This document shows positions 25,038 to 33,861 of a stretch of 64,000 nucleotides of DNA, in pieces; positions within the stretch are counted from its first letter, which is position 1, and every line of letters begins with the position of its first letter. The DNA lies in the NCBI GenBank assembly GCA_946222285.1, contig CAMIIP010000005.1, positions 62,001-126,000 on the forward strand. The letters are read 5' to 3'. The notes under the pieces are model-generated. The model saw nothing but the letters and a program-made list of their open reading frames with translations, was not told where the DNA came from and made no database searches. The translations under genes were made by a program, and so were the position numbers. This DNA comes from an uncultured Rothia sp. (lineage in GTDB: Bacteria; Actinomycetota; Actinomycetes; Actinomycetales; Micrococcaceae).

Positions 25038-26063
25038 TTAGTTCGCACTCTCGTCGTGATTCTCAGCAGTATTTCCAGCGCTAGCCTGAGCCTCGTTGAA
25101 GCGAGATTCAGAAAGAATATCAATGCGCCAGCCGGTCAGCTTTGCTGCCAAGCGAGCGTTTTGTCCTTCTTTGCCAATAGCCAATGAGAGCTGGTTATCG
25201 GGAACCACTGCACGTGCTGAGTAGGTACGCTGATCGGTCACCGTTACGCTCTTGACCTTGGCAGGTGAAAGCGAAGCGGCAATGAACTCGGTGGGATCAT
25301 CTGAATAATCAACAATATCGATTTTCTCGTTATTCAACTCGCTCATGACGGCACGAACACGCGAGCCCATTTCTCCGATACAGGAACCTTTGGGATTGAT
25401 GCCGGGTTTGTTGGCCTTGACCGAAATCTTAGTGCGATGCCCTGCCTCGCGAGCGATGGACATAATTTCCACCGAACCGTCCTGAATTTCAGGAACCTCG
25501 TGCTCAAAAAGACGACGCACCAGGTTGGGATGGGTACGGGAGAGCTGAACCGAGGTTCCTTTGGGACCGCGTCGTGCCTCTACCAGGTAGGCACGAATGC
25601 GCGACCCGTGAGGGTAGCGCTCACCCGGAACCTGCTCGCTGGAGGGCAGAACTGCCTCAACGGTACCAAGATCAACCTGAACCATGCGGGGATTAGCGCC
25701 CTGTTGCACAACGCCCGTTACCAACTGACCTTCACGGTCACGGTATTCTCCGAGCACATGGGAATCTTCAGCATCACGCAGACGCTGATAAATCACCTGG
25801 CGAGCAGTAGAAGCAGCAATACGCCCAAAGTTGTTGGGAGTGTCGTCGAACTCGCCAATGCGCTCGTCGTCCTCATCCAATTCCGGTGCCCAAATGGTGA
25901 CGGTACCGGTTTTACGGTCAATTTCTGCGCGAGAATCACGAATCGCACCGGGCTGCTTCTGGTAAGCCAACAGCAGTGCACTCTCAATCATGGGAATAAG
26001 CTCTTCAATCGAGATGTCTCGTTCTTTTTCCAGCAGTCGCAGGTTGCTCAGATCGATATCCAT
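25038..26063 (-). CDS. nusA: Transcription termination/antitermination factor NusA
   Basis: 341 residues from ATG 26063. The frame stays open to 26132, but the family starts with MDIDLSNLRLLE and a GGAAAGG site precedes this ATG. The N-terminal RNA-polymerase-binding domain is followed by an S1 domain (VTGVVQQGANPRMVQVDLG, residues about 115-180). Two KH domains come next (NPKGSCIGEMGSRVRAVMSE and AIGKEGQNARLAAKLTGW). The short actinobacterial form lacks the extra C-terminal repeats. Second gene of rimP-nusA-ylxR-infB. Confidence 0.96.
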   Translation of the reverse strand: MDIDLSNLRLLEKERDISIEELIPMIESALLLAYQKQPGAIRDSRAEIDRKTGTVTIWAPELDEDDERIGEFDDTPNNFGRIAASTARQVIYQRLRDAEDSHVLGEYRDREGQLVTGVVQQGANPRMVQVDLGTVEAVLPSSEQVPGERYPHGSRIRAYLVEARRGPKGTSVQLSRTHPNLVRRLFEHEVPEIQDGSVEIMSIAREAGHRTKISVKANKPGINPKGSCIGEMGSRVRAVMSELNNEKIDIVDYSDDPTEFIAASLSPAKVKSVTVTDQRTYSARAVVPDNQLSLAIGKEGQNARLAAKLTGWRIDILSESRFNEAQASAGNTAENHDESAN

Positions 26064-26204
26064 AGCCGGCCTTTCCGTGTAGAACAGGGCCGGGACACTT
26101 TGCAGGTGCCCCGGCTCCGCCGATGTGTTCAATTCGAGCGAGTAATCCCGCGCAAATTTTCTTCATGAACAATACTTATTGTTCTCAGTCTATCGAACTT
26201 CGCT

Positions 26205-26786
26205 CTAGTGGTTGAATTCTATTTCTACATTTGCCGCAGAAATTGACTCCCAGGGCAGGGTTTCTTGGTCTTTATATGATTCAGGCTGACCTTTTTTGGT
26301 CTGTTTTTTACGGCGTACTAGAGCGCCCTGCTCGTTCACATCGTCTAGGCGCGCGAGAAAGGAATCGCCCTCAACCGGGATGATATTAATCAGACGCTCT
26401 TGGGAGCGCTTCCAGTGGCGACGCTCGGTCAGCGCGCGGGTTGCTCCCGGTGAAGAAACTTCAAGGGAGTAGGGCGATTCGCCATCGTCTGCCTCATCAA
26501 GCTTGGCAGAGATTGCTTGGGAAACTTCGGCGATGGTATCTAGCGAGAGGAAATCGGTGCGATCTTCAGTGTAATCAATAATGATTTCGAGGGTTTTGTT
26601 ATTGCCAGTCCCTTTGGCGGACAGCGATTCAAGCACACAACCAAATTCTTCGATAACGGGCAAGATTGCTGCCTGAATTTCATCAGTATTTACAAAGGGC
26701 TTCGCGGGAGAAGCTAGGCTGACTCCGTTAGCTACCCGATCTGCTGAGCGACGTTCGCGCGCGTTCTGTTCGTTTTTCTTAGCCAT
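26205..26786 (-). CDS. rimP: Ribosome maturation factor RimP
   Basis: 193 residues, with a basic N-terminal extension of about 30. Assists early 30S assembly. The family core is recognisable: VIEEFGCVLESLS, LEIIIDYTEDR, LEVSSPGATRALTERRHWKRSQERL and the C-terminal SH3-like part ending in ANVEIEFNH. First gene of the rimP-nusA-ylxR-infB cluster. The 170-bp gap to the divergent exported-protein gene should hold the operon promoter. Confidence 0.94.
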   Translation of the reverse strand: MAKKNEQNARERRSADRVANGVSLASPAKPFVNTDEIQAAILPVIEEFGCVLESLSAKGTGNNKTLEIIIDYTEDRTDFLSLDTIAEVSQAISAKLDEADDGESPYSLEVSSPGATRALTERRHWKRSQERLINIIPVEGDSFLARLDDVNEQGALVRRKKQTKKGQPESYKDQETLPWESISAANVEIEFNH

Positions 26787-26957
26787 GACTCTCCTGAGCG
26801 GTCATCTCTTATCTCTATCTAGAAAAAGTTTATGGCATGGCACGGCGACGGGCACAAGATATTGCTCTGAGCTATGAGTAGCAAGCAGGGTTATCGCGAG
26901 TAGGAGGGGTGTGCGAAGATATTGTTGGAAGTTTGAACTGATGGCAAGAAGGTTTGT

Positions 26958-27734
26958 GTGAAGACGACGACGGGCATTTCGGCACTCTCGCTAACGACGA
27001 TGGTGGTCTTAGGCATTTGGGGGCTCGCCTCTGTACAGTCTGCTCATTCAGTCAAAACTGAGCTCTCAGCACAAACCCGCCTTTCTCAGATTCTCTCCGG
27101 GATGAATGAATCTTCTGATTCGGTTGAGCTTACCGACCTCCTCTCGTCCCAACAAAATCAGCTGCCAGAAAGTGCCCGTCATCTTGCTGGCGAATCTGCA
27201 GAGCAGTTAAGCGTGGAGCAAGGCATCACGGATCTGTATGACGTTGCTACCGGTTCTACCGCAAGCGCGGAGGCGCGTGCTCAGGGCACCCAGTTCGCTA
27301 ACGAACTATGGGATTTTGGGCAGAAAAACAAACTGGTTTCTAACATTCCGAATTTTGTCAAGACAGATTCAGTTGCCTGTGATGTTCCCGATGACGCCGA
27401 TGAAGCACCGCCGTCGGTGAAAGATCTTGCCGGTTCAGCCAACGCCTATCTCTACGCAAGTCAGGTGCTTGCTGCACGCGGCGTCGATTCTGCTTCAGAT
27501 GTTCTTGAAGAGGTAACCTCGCTACATCAGGAACTGACCGATGCCATCTCTTGCACCTATACAGCCCCCCAGCAATACTCCGCCTACAGCTTTGATGCGC
27601 AACACCCCGAACAAACGCTTAAATCTCTGCGGGCAACCGTTGAGAGCAATGCTCAGGCAACGGTAGCAGATGCTTCTGTGCCCGCCGACTCCCCTATTTT
27701 TGAAGAGTCAATCCAGTTGCTCTTTAAAGGCTAG
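26958..27734 (+). CDS. Exported protein of unknown function
   Basis: 258 residues from GTG 26958 with an AAGG site upstream. Residues about 5-25 (ISALSLTTMVVLGIWGLASV) form a signal peptide or membrane anchor. No lipobox Cys follows. The rest is soluble, acidic and mostly helical, with two cysteines (SVACDV and ISCTYT) that could form a disulphide. Actinobacteria often carry a ferritin-like DUF4439 gene next to rimP or proS. The helical content and position would fit, but I cannot confirm that family here. It converges on the TSUP permease gene with a 4-base overlap. Confidence 0.75.
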   Translation: MKTTTGISALSLTTMVVLGIWGLASVQSAHSVKTELSAQTRLSQILSGMNESSDSVELTDLLSSQQNQLPESARHLAGESAEQLSVEQGITDLYDVATGSTASAEARAQGTQFANELWDFGQKNKLVSNIPNFVKTDSVACDVPDDADEAPPSVKDLAGSANAYLYASQVLAARGVDSASDVLEEVTSLHQELTDAISCTYTAPQQYSAYSFDAQHPEQTLKSLRATVESNAQATVADASVPADSPIFEESIQLLFKG

Positions 27735-28507
27735 TCGAACCAAATATCCCAGCCCAGCCTGAGAATGAGGGCTGATACCACCGTGATCATCATGATGCGA
27801 ATAAACTTATTTCCTCGCGAAATCGCCGTCCTCGCCCCGAGGTAGCCCCCAACCAGATTTGCGCACCCCAAGAGCAAGCCCAAAGACCATACCTGGTAGC
27901 CAGCGATACCAAAAAAGATCAACGCCCCAATATTGGTAGCAAGGTTGATGACCTTAGTTTGAGCTGTTGCTAGCAAGAAGTTATAGCCTAAAAGACTGAT
28001 CAGCGAAATCATCAAGAAAGAGCCTGTACCTGGACCCAGAATGCCATCGTAAAATCCAATCACCGCACCAATCGCCAGGGCAATGAGAATATGTTTACCA
28101 CCGGAGTGTTTGAGGCGGGTCAGCTCCCCCAAATTGGGTTTGAAAACAGTAAAGAGCAAAACCGCCACCAGCGCACACACGATAATGGGCTTGAAGGCAG
28201 CGGCAGGAATCAGAGTAGCTACAATCGCACCGCAAAAACTGGCGATGAGAGCAACAATTGCGGTAGGTAACGACGTTCTCAAATCATTGGAGGTACGCCG
28301 ATAAAAAGTAGTGGCACTAGCTGCCGTTCCAAACGATGAGCCGAGCTTATTGACGGCGAGCGCCTGAACCGGAGAAAGCCCCGGCACCATCAGCACCGCC
28401 GGAAGCTGAATCAGCCCACCCCCTCCGACGACGGCGTCCACCCAGCCCGCGAAGAAACCCGCGCATAGAAGAAGAATCAGCGTCAAAAGATCCATTGATT
28501 CCAGCAC
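27731..28507 (-). CDS. TSUP family sulfite/anion permease (TauE/SafE)
   Basis: 258 residues with about eight membrane segments. The family motif FFAGWVDAVVGGGGLIQLPA is at the N-terminus, and its echo IGFYDGILGPGTGSFLMI at mid-protein, as expected for the internally duplicated TSUP fold. Members export or import sulfite, sulfoacetate or related anions. The substrate here is unknown. It stands alone between an exported-protein gene and the palindromic element before proS. Confidence 0.92.
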   Translation of the reverse strand: MLESMDLLTLILLLCAGFFAGWVDAVVGGGGLIQLPAVLMVPGLSPVQALAVNKLGSSFGTAASATTFYRRTSNDLRTSLPTAIVALIASFCGAIVATLIPAAAFKPIIVCALVAVLLFTVFKPNLGELTRLKHSGGKHILIALAIGAVIGFYDGILGPGTGSFLMISLISLLGYNFLLATAQTKVINLATNIGALIFFGIAGYQVWSLGLLLGCANLVGGYLGARTAISRGNKFIRIMMITVVSALILRLGWDIWFD

Positions 28508-28540
28508 GGCAGGCTCCCTTGTGGGTGTTTTATGGTGAGT

Positions 28541-28701
28541 AAGGTTTATTCATAAGGTATTTATAACTCCAGCCCGACACAGCGGCGGCAAGCAGTCCCT
28601 CTCGCATGGTTCGCTATCGCTCACTAACGCGATTCTGCCAGACCCAGCCAGCTTGCCGCCCGCTGAGTCCGGCTGTCGATTTGTCCTTATGAATAAACCT
28701 T
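28541..28701. repeat. 161-bp palindromic element with perfect 17-bp ends
   Basis: AAGGTTTATTCATAAGG at 28541-28557 and its exact complement at 28685-28701 bound the element. Inner arms AGCC-GAC-AGCGG-GGCAAGC pair with GCTTGCC-CCGCT-GTC-GGCT. The inside shares CCCTCTCG and CGATTC blocks with the other family copies. It lies just after proS and before the TSUP gene start. Confidence 0.8.
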
Positions 28702-28705
28702 TATA

Positions 28706-28723
28706 AACAGCCTGCGGGCTGTT
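28706..28723 (-). terminator. Short hairpin after proS
   Basis: AACAGCC/GGGCTGTT arms with a small loop, directly after the proS stop. The next bases on the minus strand are the A/T-rich end of the repeat element. Confidence 0.5.
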
Positions 28724-28725
28724 AC

Positions 28726-30531
28726 CTAGGCTCCACGCACCTCAGCGATAACCTCAGCAACGGCGTCGTGTAGCTCAATCTCGCGGGCTTCACCGGAACG
28801 GCGGTCCTTGAGTTCGAGCTTGCCGTCCTTGAAGCCACGACCCACCACGAGAATGGTAGGAATGCCAATCAGTTCGGCATCGCCGAACTTCACGCCAGGG
28901 GATGCCTTGGGGCGGTCATCGAGGAAGGTATCAATGCCCTGTGCCTCAAGCTCCTCAGCAATCTTTTCAGCCGCCTCAATCACTTCGGCGCCCTTACCGG
29001 TTGCTACGATGTGAACGTCGGCAGGCGCGAGGTTACGGGGCCAGATCAGACCCTTATCATCGTGGTTGCCTTCTGCAACGGCGGCAAGCGCACGAGTCAC
29101 GCCTACACCGTAGGAGCCCATGGTAACGGTCTGCAGTTTGCCGTTCTGATCGAGAACCTTCAGTTCCAGCGCCTCAGCGTATTTGCGGCCGAGCTGGAAG
29201 ATGTGTCCCATTTCCATACCGCGGGCAGCAATCAGCGGACCTGACCCATCAGGGGCGGGGTCACCTTCACGGACTTCGCAGGCTTCAATCACGCCATCGG
29301 CTTCGAAGTCCCTACCTGCCACAAGATTGTAGACATGTTTGCCTGCTTCGTTAGCACCTGTAATCCAGGCGCTACCTTCAACCACGCGGGGGTCAAGGAA
29401 GTAAGGGATTTCGGTGTCAGATGCGACACCGAGCAGTTTGGCATCCAGGGAAAGACCGGGACCAATGTAGCCTTTGATGAGCTGCGGGAATTTCTTGAAG
29501 TCTTCTTCAGTCGCCGCCTCTACCTCAACTTCGCCGCCCACGCCCAGCAAGGACCCCACATTGACCTCAACGCGGGAGAGATCGACATCGCGATCACCGG
29601 GAACGCCAATGGCTACAAGCTGGCGGGCGCCGTCTGGCAGAGTAACGGCAAGCACAACGTTTTTGAGGGTATCTGCGGCGCTCCATGCGCCTGAACTACG
29701 CGGGTGCAGGGCATTAGACTGGCTGACCAGAGTCTCGATGGTCGGTGAGTCGGGAGTTTCTTCGACGGACGCCGCCGGAGTGTTTGAGGCGTCAACAGGT
29801 TCAGGAACTACGGTGGTCACAGCTTCAACGTTCGCCGCGTAGCCACCCTCTGTATATACAAATGTGTCCTCTCCAACCGGGGTTGGATGCAGGAATTCTT
29901 CCGAACGTGAGCCGCCCATCGCGCCGGACTGTGCCTTAACGATAGCGATTTCCAGCCCCAGCCGCTCAAAGATACGCTGGTAGGCACCGCGATGGGCAAA
30001 GTAGGCTTCGTCCAACCCTGCGTCGTCCAGGTTGAAAGAGTAGGAGTCCTTCATAATGAACTCGCGACCGCGGAGCAGTCCAGCGCGAGGGCGGGCTTCA
30101 TCGCGGTATTTGGTCTGAATCTGGTAGAGGTAAACCGGCAAATCCTTGTAGGAGCTGTAGAGATCCTTGACCAGCAGGGTAAACATTTCCTCGTGGGTGG
30201 GAGCCAGGAGCATGTCGGTGCCGCGGCGATCCTGCAGGCGAAAAAGATTCTCGCCGTACTCGGTCCAGCGGTTGGTCGCCTCATAGGGTTCACGAGGAAG
30301 CAGGGCAGGAAAGTGAACTTCCTGCGCGCCAATAGCGTTCATTTCTTCGCGGACAATATTTTCAACCTTGTTCAGCACTTTCAAGCCCAGCGGTAACCAG
30401 GTGTAGATACCGGGTGCAGCACGGCGAATATAGCCTGCGCGCACCAGCAACTTGTGGCTAGCAACCTCGGCCTCAGCCGGGTCATCGCGCAGGGTGCGGA
30501 GGAAGAGTTGTGAGAGGCGAGTAATAGTCAC
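28726..30531 (-). CDS. proS: Prolyl-tRNA synthetase
   Basis: About 601 residues from GTG 30531. The frame stays open to ATG 30591, but the family begins near TITRLSQLFLRTLRDDP. Class II synthetase that charges tRNA-Pro. Motif regions LVRAGYIRRAAPGIYTWLPLG and RPRAGLLRGREFIMKD are clear. A YbaK-like editing insertion fills about residues 215-385. Motif 3 is GSYGVGVTRALAA, and the anticodon-binding domain is at the C-terminus. This is the long bacterial ProS form. Upstream are a GNAT and ispG on the same strand. Confidence 0.95.
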   Translation of the reverse strand: MTITRLSQLFLRTLRDDPAEAEVASHKLLVRAGYIRRAAPGIYTWLPLGLKVLNKVENIVREEMNAIGAQEVHFPALLPREPYEATNRWTEYGENLFRLQDRRGTDMLLAPTHEEMFTLLVKDLYSSYKDLPVYLYQIQTKYRDEARPRAGLLRGREFIMKDSYSFNLDDAGLDEAYFAHRGAYQRIFERLGLEIAIVKAQSGAMGGSRSEEFLHPTPVGEDTFVYTEGGYAANVEAVTTVVPEPVDASNTPAASVEETPDSPTIETLVSQSNALHPRSSGAWSAADTLKNVVLAVTLPDGARQLVAIGVPGDRDVDLSRVEVNVGSLLGVGGEVEVEAATEEDFKKFPQLIKGYIGPGLSLDAKLLGVASDTEIPYFLDPRVVEGSAWITGANEAGKHVYNLVAGRDFEADGVIEACEVREGDPAPDGSGPLIAARGMEMGHIFQLGRKYAEALELKVLDQNGKLQTVTMGSYGVGVTRALAAVAEGNHDDKGLIWPRNLAPADVHIVATGKGAEVIEAAEKIAEELEAQGIDTFLDDRPKASPGVKFGDAELIGIPTILVVGRGFKDGKLELKDRRSGEAREIELHDAVAEVIAEVRGA

Positions 30532-30645
30532 CTGGACAGTCCATTTCTCTTGGGATACTCCCCCGGTGAATTTTCTTCGACGAAAGATCATCCGAGGGTA
30601 CAGTCGATTTTTATTCTACCGCGCGAGCAGAGGAGCTAAAAGCTA

Positions 30646-31794
30646 TCAGAAAAGAATGGTTGAGAACGTTCCGCGCTGCTCCATTCCCAATGCTTCGTAA
30701 AGCTTGCGAGCGCGGGTATTGAAGTCATTCACATAGAGGGTAATGTGTGGGAAACGTGCACGGATGAGTTGAAACCCCTGGGCGAGGAGAGGTTCTGAGA
30801 GCCCAAAACCCCGATAGGCAGGGTGAAGCCAAACGCCCTGTATCTGGCAGATATCGGAGTGAACCAGTCCAAGATCCGCTTTGAAGACCACCACTGAATC
30901 TTCATTGACTGCCACTACCGAACGTCCGGTACGGATAAAATTATCGACCCGTTTCGCATACCCTACCGGGTCGCGTTCCATGGGGTCATATCCTACTTCT
31001 TCGGTGAACATCGCAACAGAGGCTCTCAAGAGCGATTTACGGTCGGATGTTCGTGCCCACCGTACGCCACCGGCAATGAGTTGCGGTGCTTTTAGTTCTG
31101 CCCGATGTAGCGAACGAGCTGTCAGATGATCGAGCCCTACCTCTTGTGGAAGATAGAGTAACGGCTGGTTCTCGCGCACAGAAAGGGGCTTACCCGTCTT
31201 GGGCGCGAGGAGATCCCATAGCCCCATCACCTCATCATGAGCGCCGAAAATTGAGGCGACGGTGCGAGAGGAGCGTGCGATGACAGCAGCAACTTGCACC
31301 CGATATTCTTCGGGAATCACTAGGGGCACGCAGTTAGACCCCAGCCAGAAAGCACCCACCAGTTCAGGCGGCGCAGTGGTATGGAAGGAGACAGTGTTTT
31401 CGGCAGTAACTGTTGAGACAGAATCTGCAGATTTCCGAAGCTGCGTTAGAGGTGTCAGAAAAGCTTCAGCTACTTGCCTAAGGCGAGGAGAAACATTACG
31501 AAGCGTTGTCTGAGGAGAAGTATCTACACCGGGGTTGGCAACGCGGGTTACGCCCTCATCGTCTTTAGCTACAGAGGAAGGTTGAGCAGATGTAAATATG
31601 CCCATGAAACCCGCCGAATAACGCAAAGCAGGGAGTGCAGAGGGGGCAGGTAGTCCAAAAAGCTCCAGATGCTCAGAGGCATAAAGAAAAGTAATCGGAT
31701 CCGTGTTAATCATTTTTTCAAGGTCTGCCCAATCGTCGGTGGTCAGTGGGCGGATGAGTACATCTGCCGACACACGTTGAAATAATGAAAACAC
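30646..31794 (-). CDS. GNAT family N-acetyltransferase with DUF4081-like N-terminal domain
   Basis: 382 residues. The N-terminal half (about 1-220) matches the kind of extra domain (DUF4081) found in actinobacterial proteins of this position. The C-terminal half holds a GNAT fold with the acetyl-CoA loop QGVWLHPAYRGFGLSEPLLAQ-like region near residue 325 and LYVNDFNTRARKLYEALGM. Substrate unknown. It lies directly downstream of ispG, a pairing common in this class. Confidence 0.88.
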   Translation of the reverse strand: MFSLFQRVSADVLIRPLTTDDWADLEKMINTDPITFLYASEHLELFGLPAPSALPALRYSAGFMGIFTSAQPSSVAKDDEGVTRVANPGVDTSPQTTLRNVSPRLRQVAEAFLTPLTQLRKSADSVSTVTAENTVSFHTTAPPELVGAFWLGSNCVPLVIPEEYRVQVAAVIARSSRTVASIFGAHDEVMGLWDLLAPKTGKPLSVRENQPLLYLPQEVGLDHLTARSLHRAELKAPQLIAGGVRWARTSDRKSLLRASVAMFTEEVGYDPMERDPVGYAKRVDNFIRTGRSVVAVNEDSVVVFKADLGLVHSDICQIQGVWLHPAYRGFGLSEPLLAQGFQLIRARFPHITLYVNDFNTRARKLYEALGMEQRGTFSTILF

Positions 31795-31823
31795 GGATCC
31801 GAGAGCTTTCTATTGGAAAGAGG

Positions 31824-32990
31824 TTATTTAACACTAACCTCAGGGGCGGCGCCGTCGGGAATAAACTCACCGCGTGCCTCCATTTCCGAGGCGATGCGGT
31901 TGGCTTCTTCGATGAGAGTGGGAACGATTTCTGATTCGGGGACGGTCTTGATGACCTCGCCCTTTACAAAAATCTGCCCCTTACCGTTGCCCGATGCCAC
32001 ACCGAGATCAGCTTCGCGTGCTTCACCGGGACCGTTGACGACGCAGCCCATCACAGCCACGCGCAGGGGCACCTTCATCCCTTCCAAACCGGCGGTGACG
32101 TTCTCGGCAAGCTCCCAAACGTTCACCTGAGCACGACCGCAGGAGGGGCAGGAAACGATATCGAGTTTACGAGGGCGCAGGTTGAGGGATTCAAGAATCT
32201 GCGAGCCAACCTTGACCTCCTCAACGGGAGGGGCAGACAGGGATACGCGAATGGTATCGCCAATGCCCTCTGACAAGAGTGCACCGAAAGCGGTAGCGGA
32301 TTTGATGGTGCCTTGGAAAGCCGGTCCTGCTTCGGTCACGCCCAAGTGCAGGGGCCAGTCCCCAGCGGCGGCGAGCTGGCGGTAAGCCTCCACCATGATG
32401 ACCGGGTCATTGTGCTTGACCGAAATCTTAAAATCGCGGAAACCGTGCTCTTCGAACAAAGAAGCCTCCCACACAGCAGACTCCACCAGAGCTTCGGGGG
32501 TTGCTTTACCATATTTCTTCAGCAGACGGTTATCGAGTGAGCCGGCGTTCACGCCAATACGAATCGAAGTGCCGTGATCTTTCGCCGCCTGGGCGATTTC
32601 TTTAACCTGATCGTCAAACTTGCGGATGTTACCGGGGTTTACACGAACCGCACCGCATCCTGCTTCAATCGCCTGAAATACGTACTTAGGCTGAAAGTGA
32701 ATATCCGCAATGATAGGGATTTGCGACTGCTTAGCAATAATCGGTAGCGCCTCAGCGTCTTTATCGGTAGGGCAAGCCACGCGAACAATATCGCAACCAG
32801 AAGCAGTCAGTTCCGCGATCTGCTGCAGAGTAGCACCAATATCGTGCGTTTTTGTGGTGGTCATTGACTGCACCGAGATAGGAGAATCAGAGCCTACGCC
32901 CACCGAACCAACCTTAAACTGGCGGGTTTTACGGCGAGGTGCAAGTGTGGGCGGCGGAGCCGTCGGAATTCCTAGATTGACCGAAGCCAA
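31824..32990 (-). CDS. ispG: 4-hydroxy-3-methylbut-2-enyl diphosphate synthase (GcpE)
   Basis: 388 residues from TTG 32990, chosen for the GGAGG 6 bases upstream. The frame stays open to 33047. Converts MEcPP to HMBPP in the MEP isoprenoid pathway using a [4Fe-4S] cluster. The cluster-binding CPSCGR near residue 273 and the VMGCVVNGPGE motif near residue 310 are present. The TIM-barrel motif QSMTTTKTHD is near the N-terminus. dxr lies 7 kb away on the same strand; rseP sits between, as does the inserted PFL locus. Confidence 0.96.
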   Translation of the reverse strand: MASVNLGIPTAPPPTLAPRRKTRQFKVGSVGVGSDSPISVQSMTTTKTHDIGATLQQIAELTASGCDIVRVACPTDKDAEALPIIAKQSQIPIIADIHFQPKYVFQAIEAGCGAVRVNPGNIRKFDDQVKEIAQAAKDHGTSIRIGVNAGSLDNRLLKKYGKATPEALVESAVWEASLFEEHGFRDFKISVKHNDPVIMVEAYRQLAAAGDWPLHLGVTEAGPAFQGTIKSATAFGALLSEGIGDTIRVSLSAPPVEEVKVGSQILESLNLRPRKLDIVSCPSCGRAQVNVWELAENVTAGLEGMKVPLRVAVMGCVVNGPGEAREADLGVASGNGKGQIFVKGEVIKTVPESEIVPTLIEEANRIASEMEARGEFIPDGAAPEVSVK

Positions 32991-33084
32991 GATAATCCTC
33001 CAAAAAAAATTTTGCCAAATGCGCACAACCGCGCACGGTATCAACAACCTATTGTGCCACTACATTGGGTAAGGAGCGATATGA

Positions 33085-33861
33085 ATGAGCGTACAGTTGC
33101 CCACGTTACCGAAAGCAAAAAAATGCCCTTCTTGCTCTAGGATAATCCTATGTCTACTCTTTCTTCCCTTACCCCGCGCATCCGGTGGTGCCTTCGGCGT
33201 CGTCCTCTCTACCAATGTGGGCGAACCGATTCCCTGCCCTACCGGTGAAGAGAGAATTTCCGGCATCAATAAATTACCGCGCGAGTCTATCTCGGTTTTT
33301 ATCCCGGGGCCTGATTACGGCGATGGCTCAGGGGTAGACGGCGATTCTATCGGCGATTCGAAACACCACGGTGGCGCGGACAAAGCCGTTTATGCTTTCT
33401 CTCGTGAAGAGCTGGATTATTGGGGTTCGGTCAACCAGCAGGACTATGCGCCTGGTTGCTTTGGGGAGAACCTCACTACCGAGGGAATCGACTGGTCTAG
33501 TGTGTTGATTAACCAGAAGATCCGTGTGGGCAGTGCTCTCTTGCAGGTGAGTGTGCCCCGTCAGCCCTGCCGAACTTTTGCTAGCTGGCTAGATCAAAAG
33601 GGCTGGGTCAAAACTTTTGCTGCTCACGGCGACTGCGGCGCCTATTTTCGTGTGTTAGAACCTGGTGTCATCTCCCCCTGTGATTCCTTCATTTTTCTCC
33701 CCGCGCCCGAGCACGGCGTGACTATGGGACAGGCTTTTGCCGCCAAGATGGGAAATAAGGACGACGCGCGGGCGGTCTTTGAGGCTGCTTGCCTGCCCGA
33801 GCCGCACCAGAGTCAGCTAGGTAAGCTTTTGGGAATTGGCAAGGAACGCAAGGTTTCTTAG
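33085..33861 (+). CDS. MOSC domain protein (YiiM-like); start uncertain
   Basis: 258 residues from ATG 33085. The MOSC core begins only near residue 40 (VVLSTNVGEPIP). It continues with KHHGGADKAVYAFS, CFGENLTTEGI and the Cys-containing VPRQPCRTFA. MOSC proteins are linked to molybdenum-cofactor-dependent handling of reduced or hydroxylated compounds, and the conserved Cys carries sulfur. The first 35 residues (PSCSRIILCLLFLP) do not look like the family. A leaderless-type ATG at 33150 behind TAGGAT opens a different, short frame (32 codons). The true N-terminus may therefore be shorter, or a frameshift may lie near 33170. Confidence 0.75.
   Translation: MSVQLPTLPKAKKCPSCSRIILCLLFLPLPRASGGAFGVVLSTNVGEPIPCPTGEERISGINKLPRESISVFIPGPDYGDGSGVDGDSIGDSKHHGGADKAVYAFSREELDYWGSVNQQDYAPGCFGENLTTEGIDWSSVLINQKIRVGSALLQVSVPRQPCRTFASWLDQKGWVKTFAAHGDCGAYFRVLEPGVISPCDSFIFLPAPEHGVTMGQAFAAKMGNKDDARAVFEAACLPEPHQSQLGKLLGIGKERKVS

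Noticed and set aside
25437..26168. 243-codon plus-strand frame opposite nusA
   Set aside because: nusA is unmistakable on the minus strand. The frame has no start signal and no known domain.
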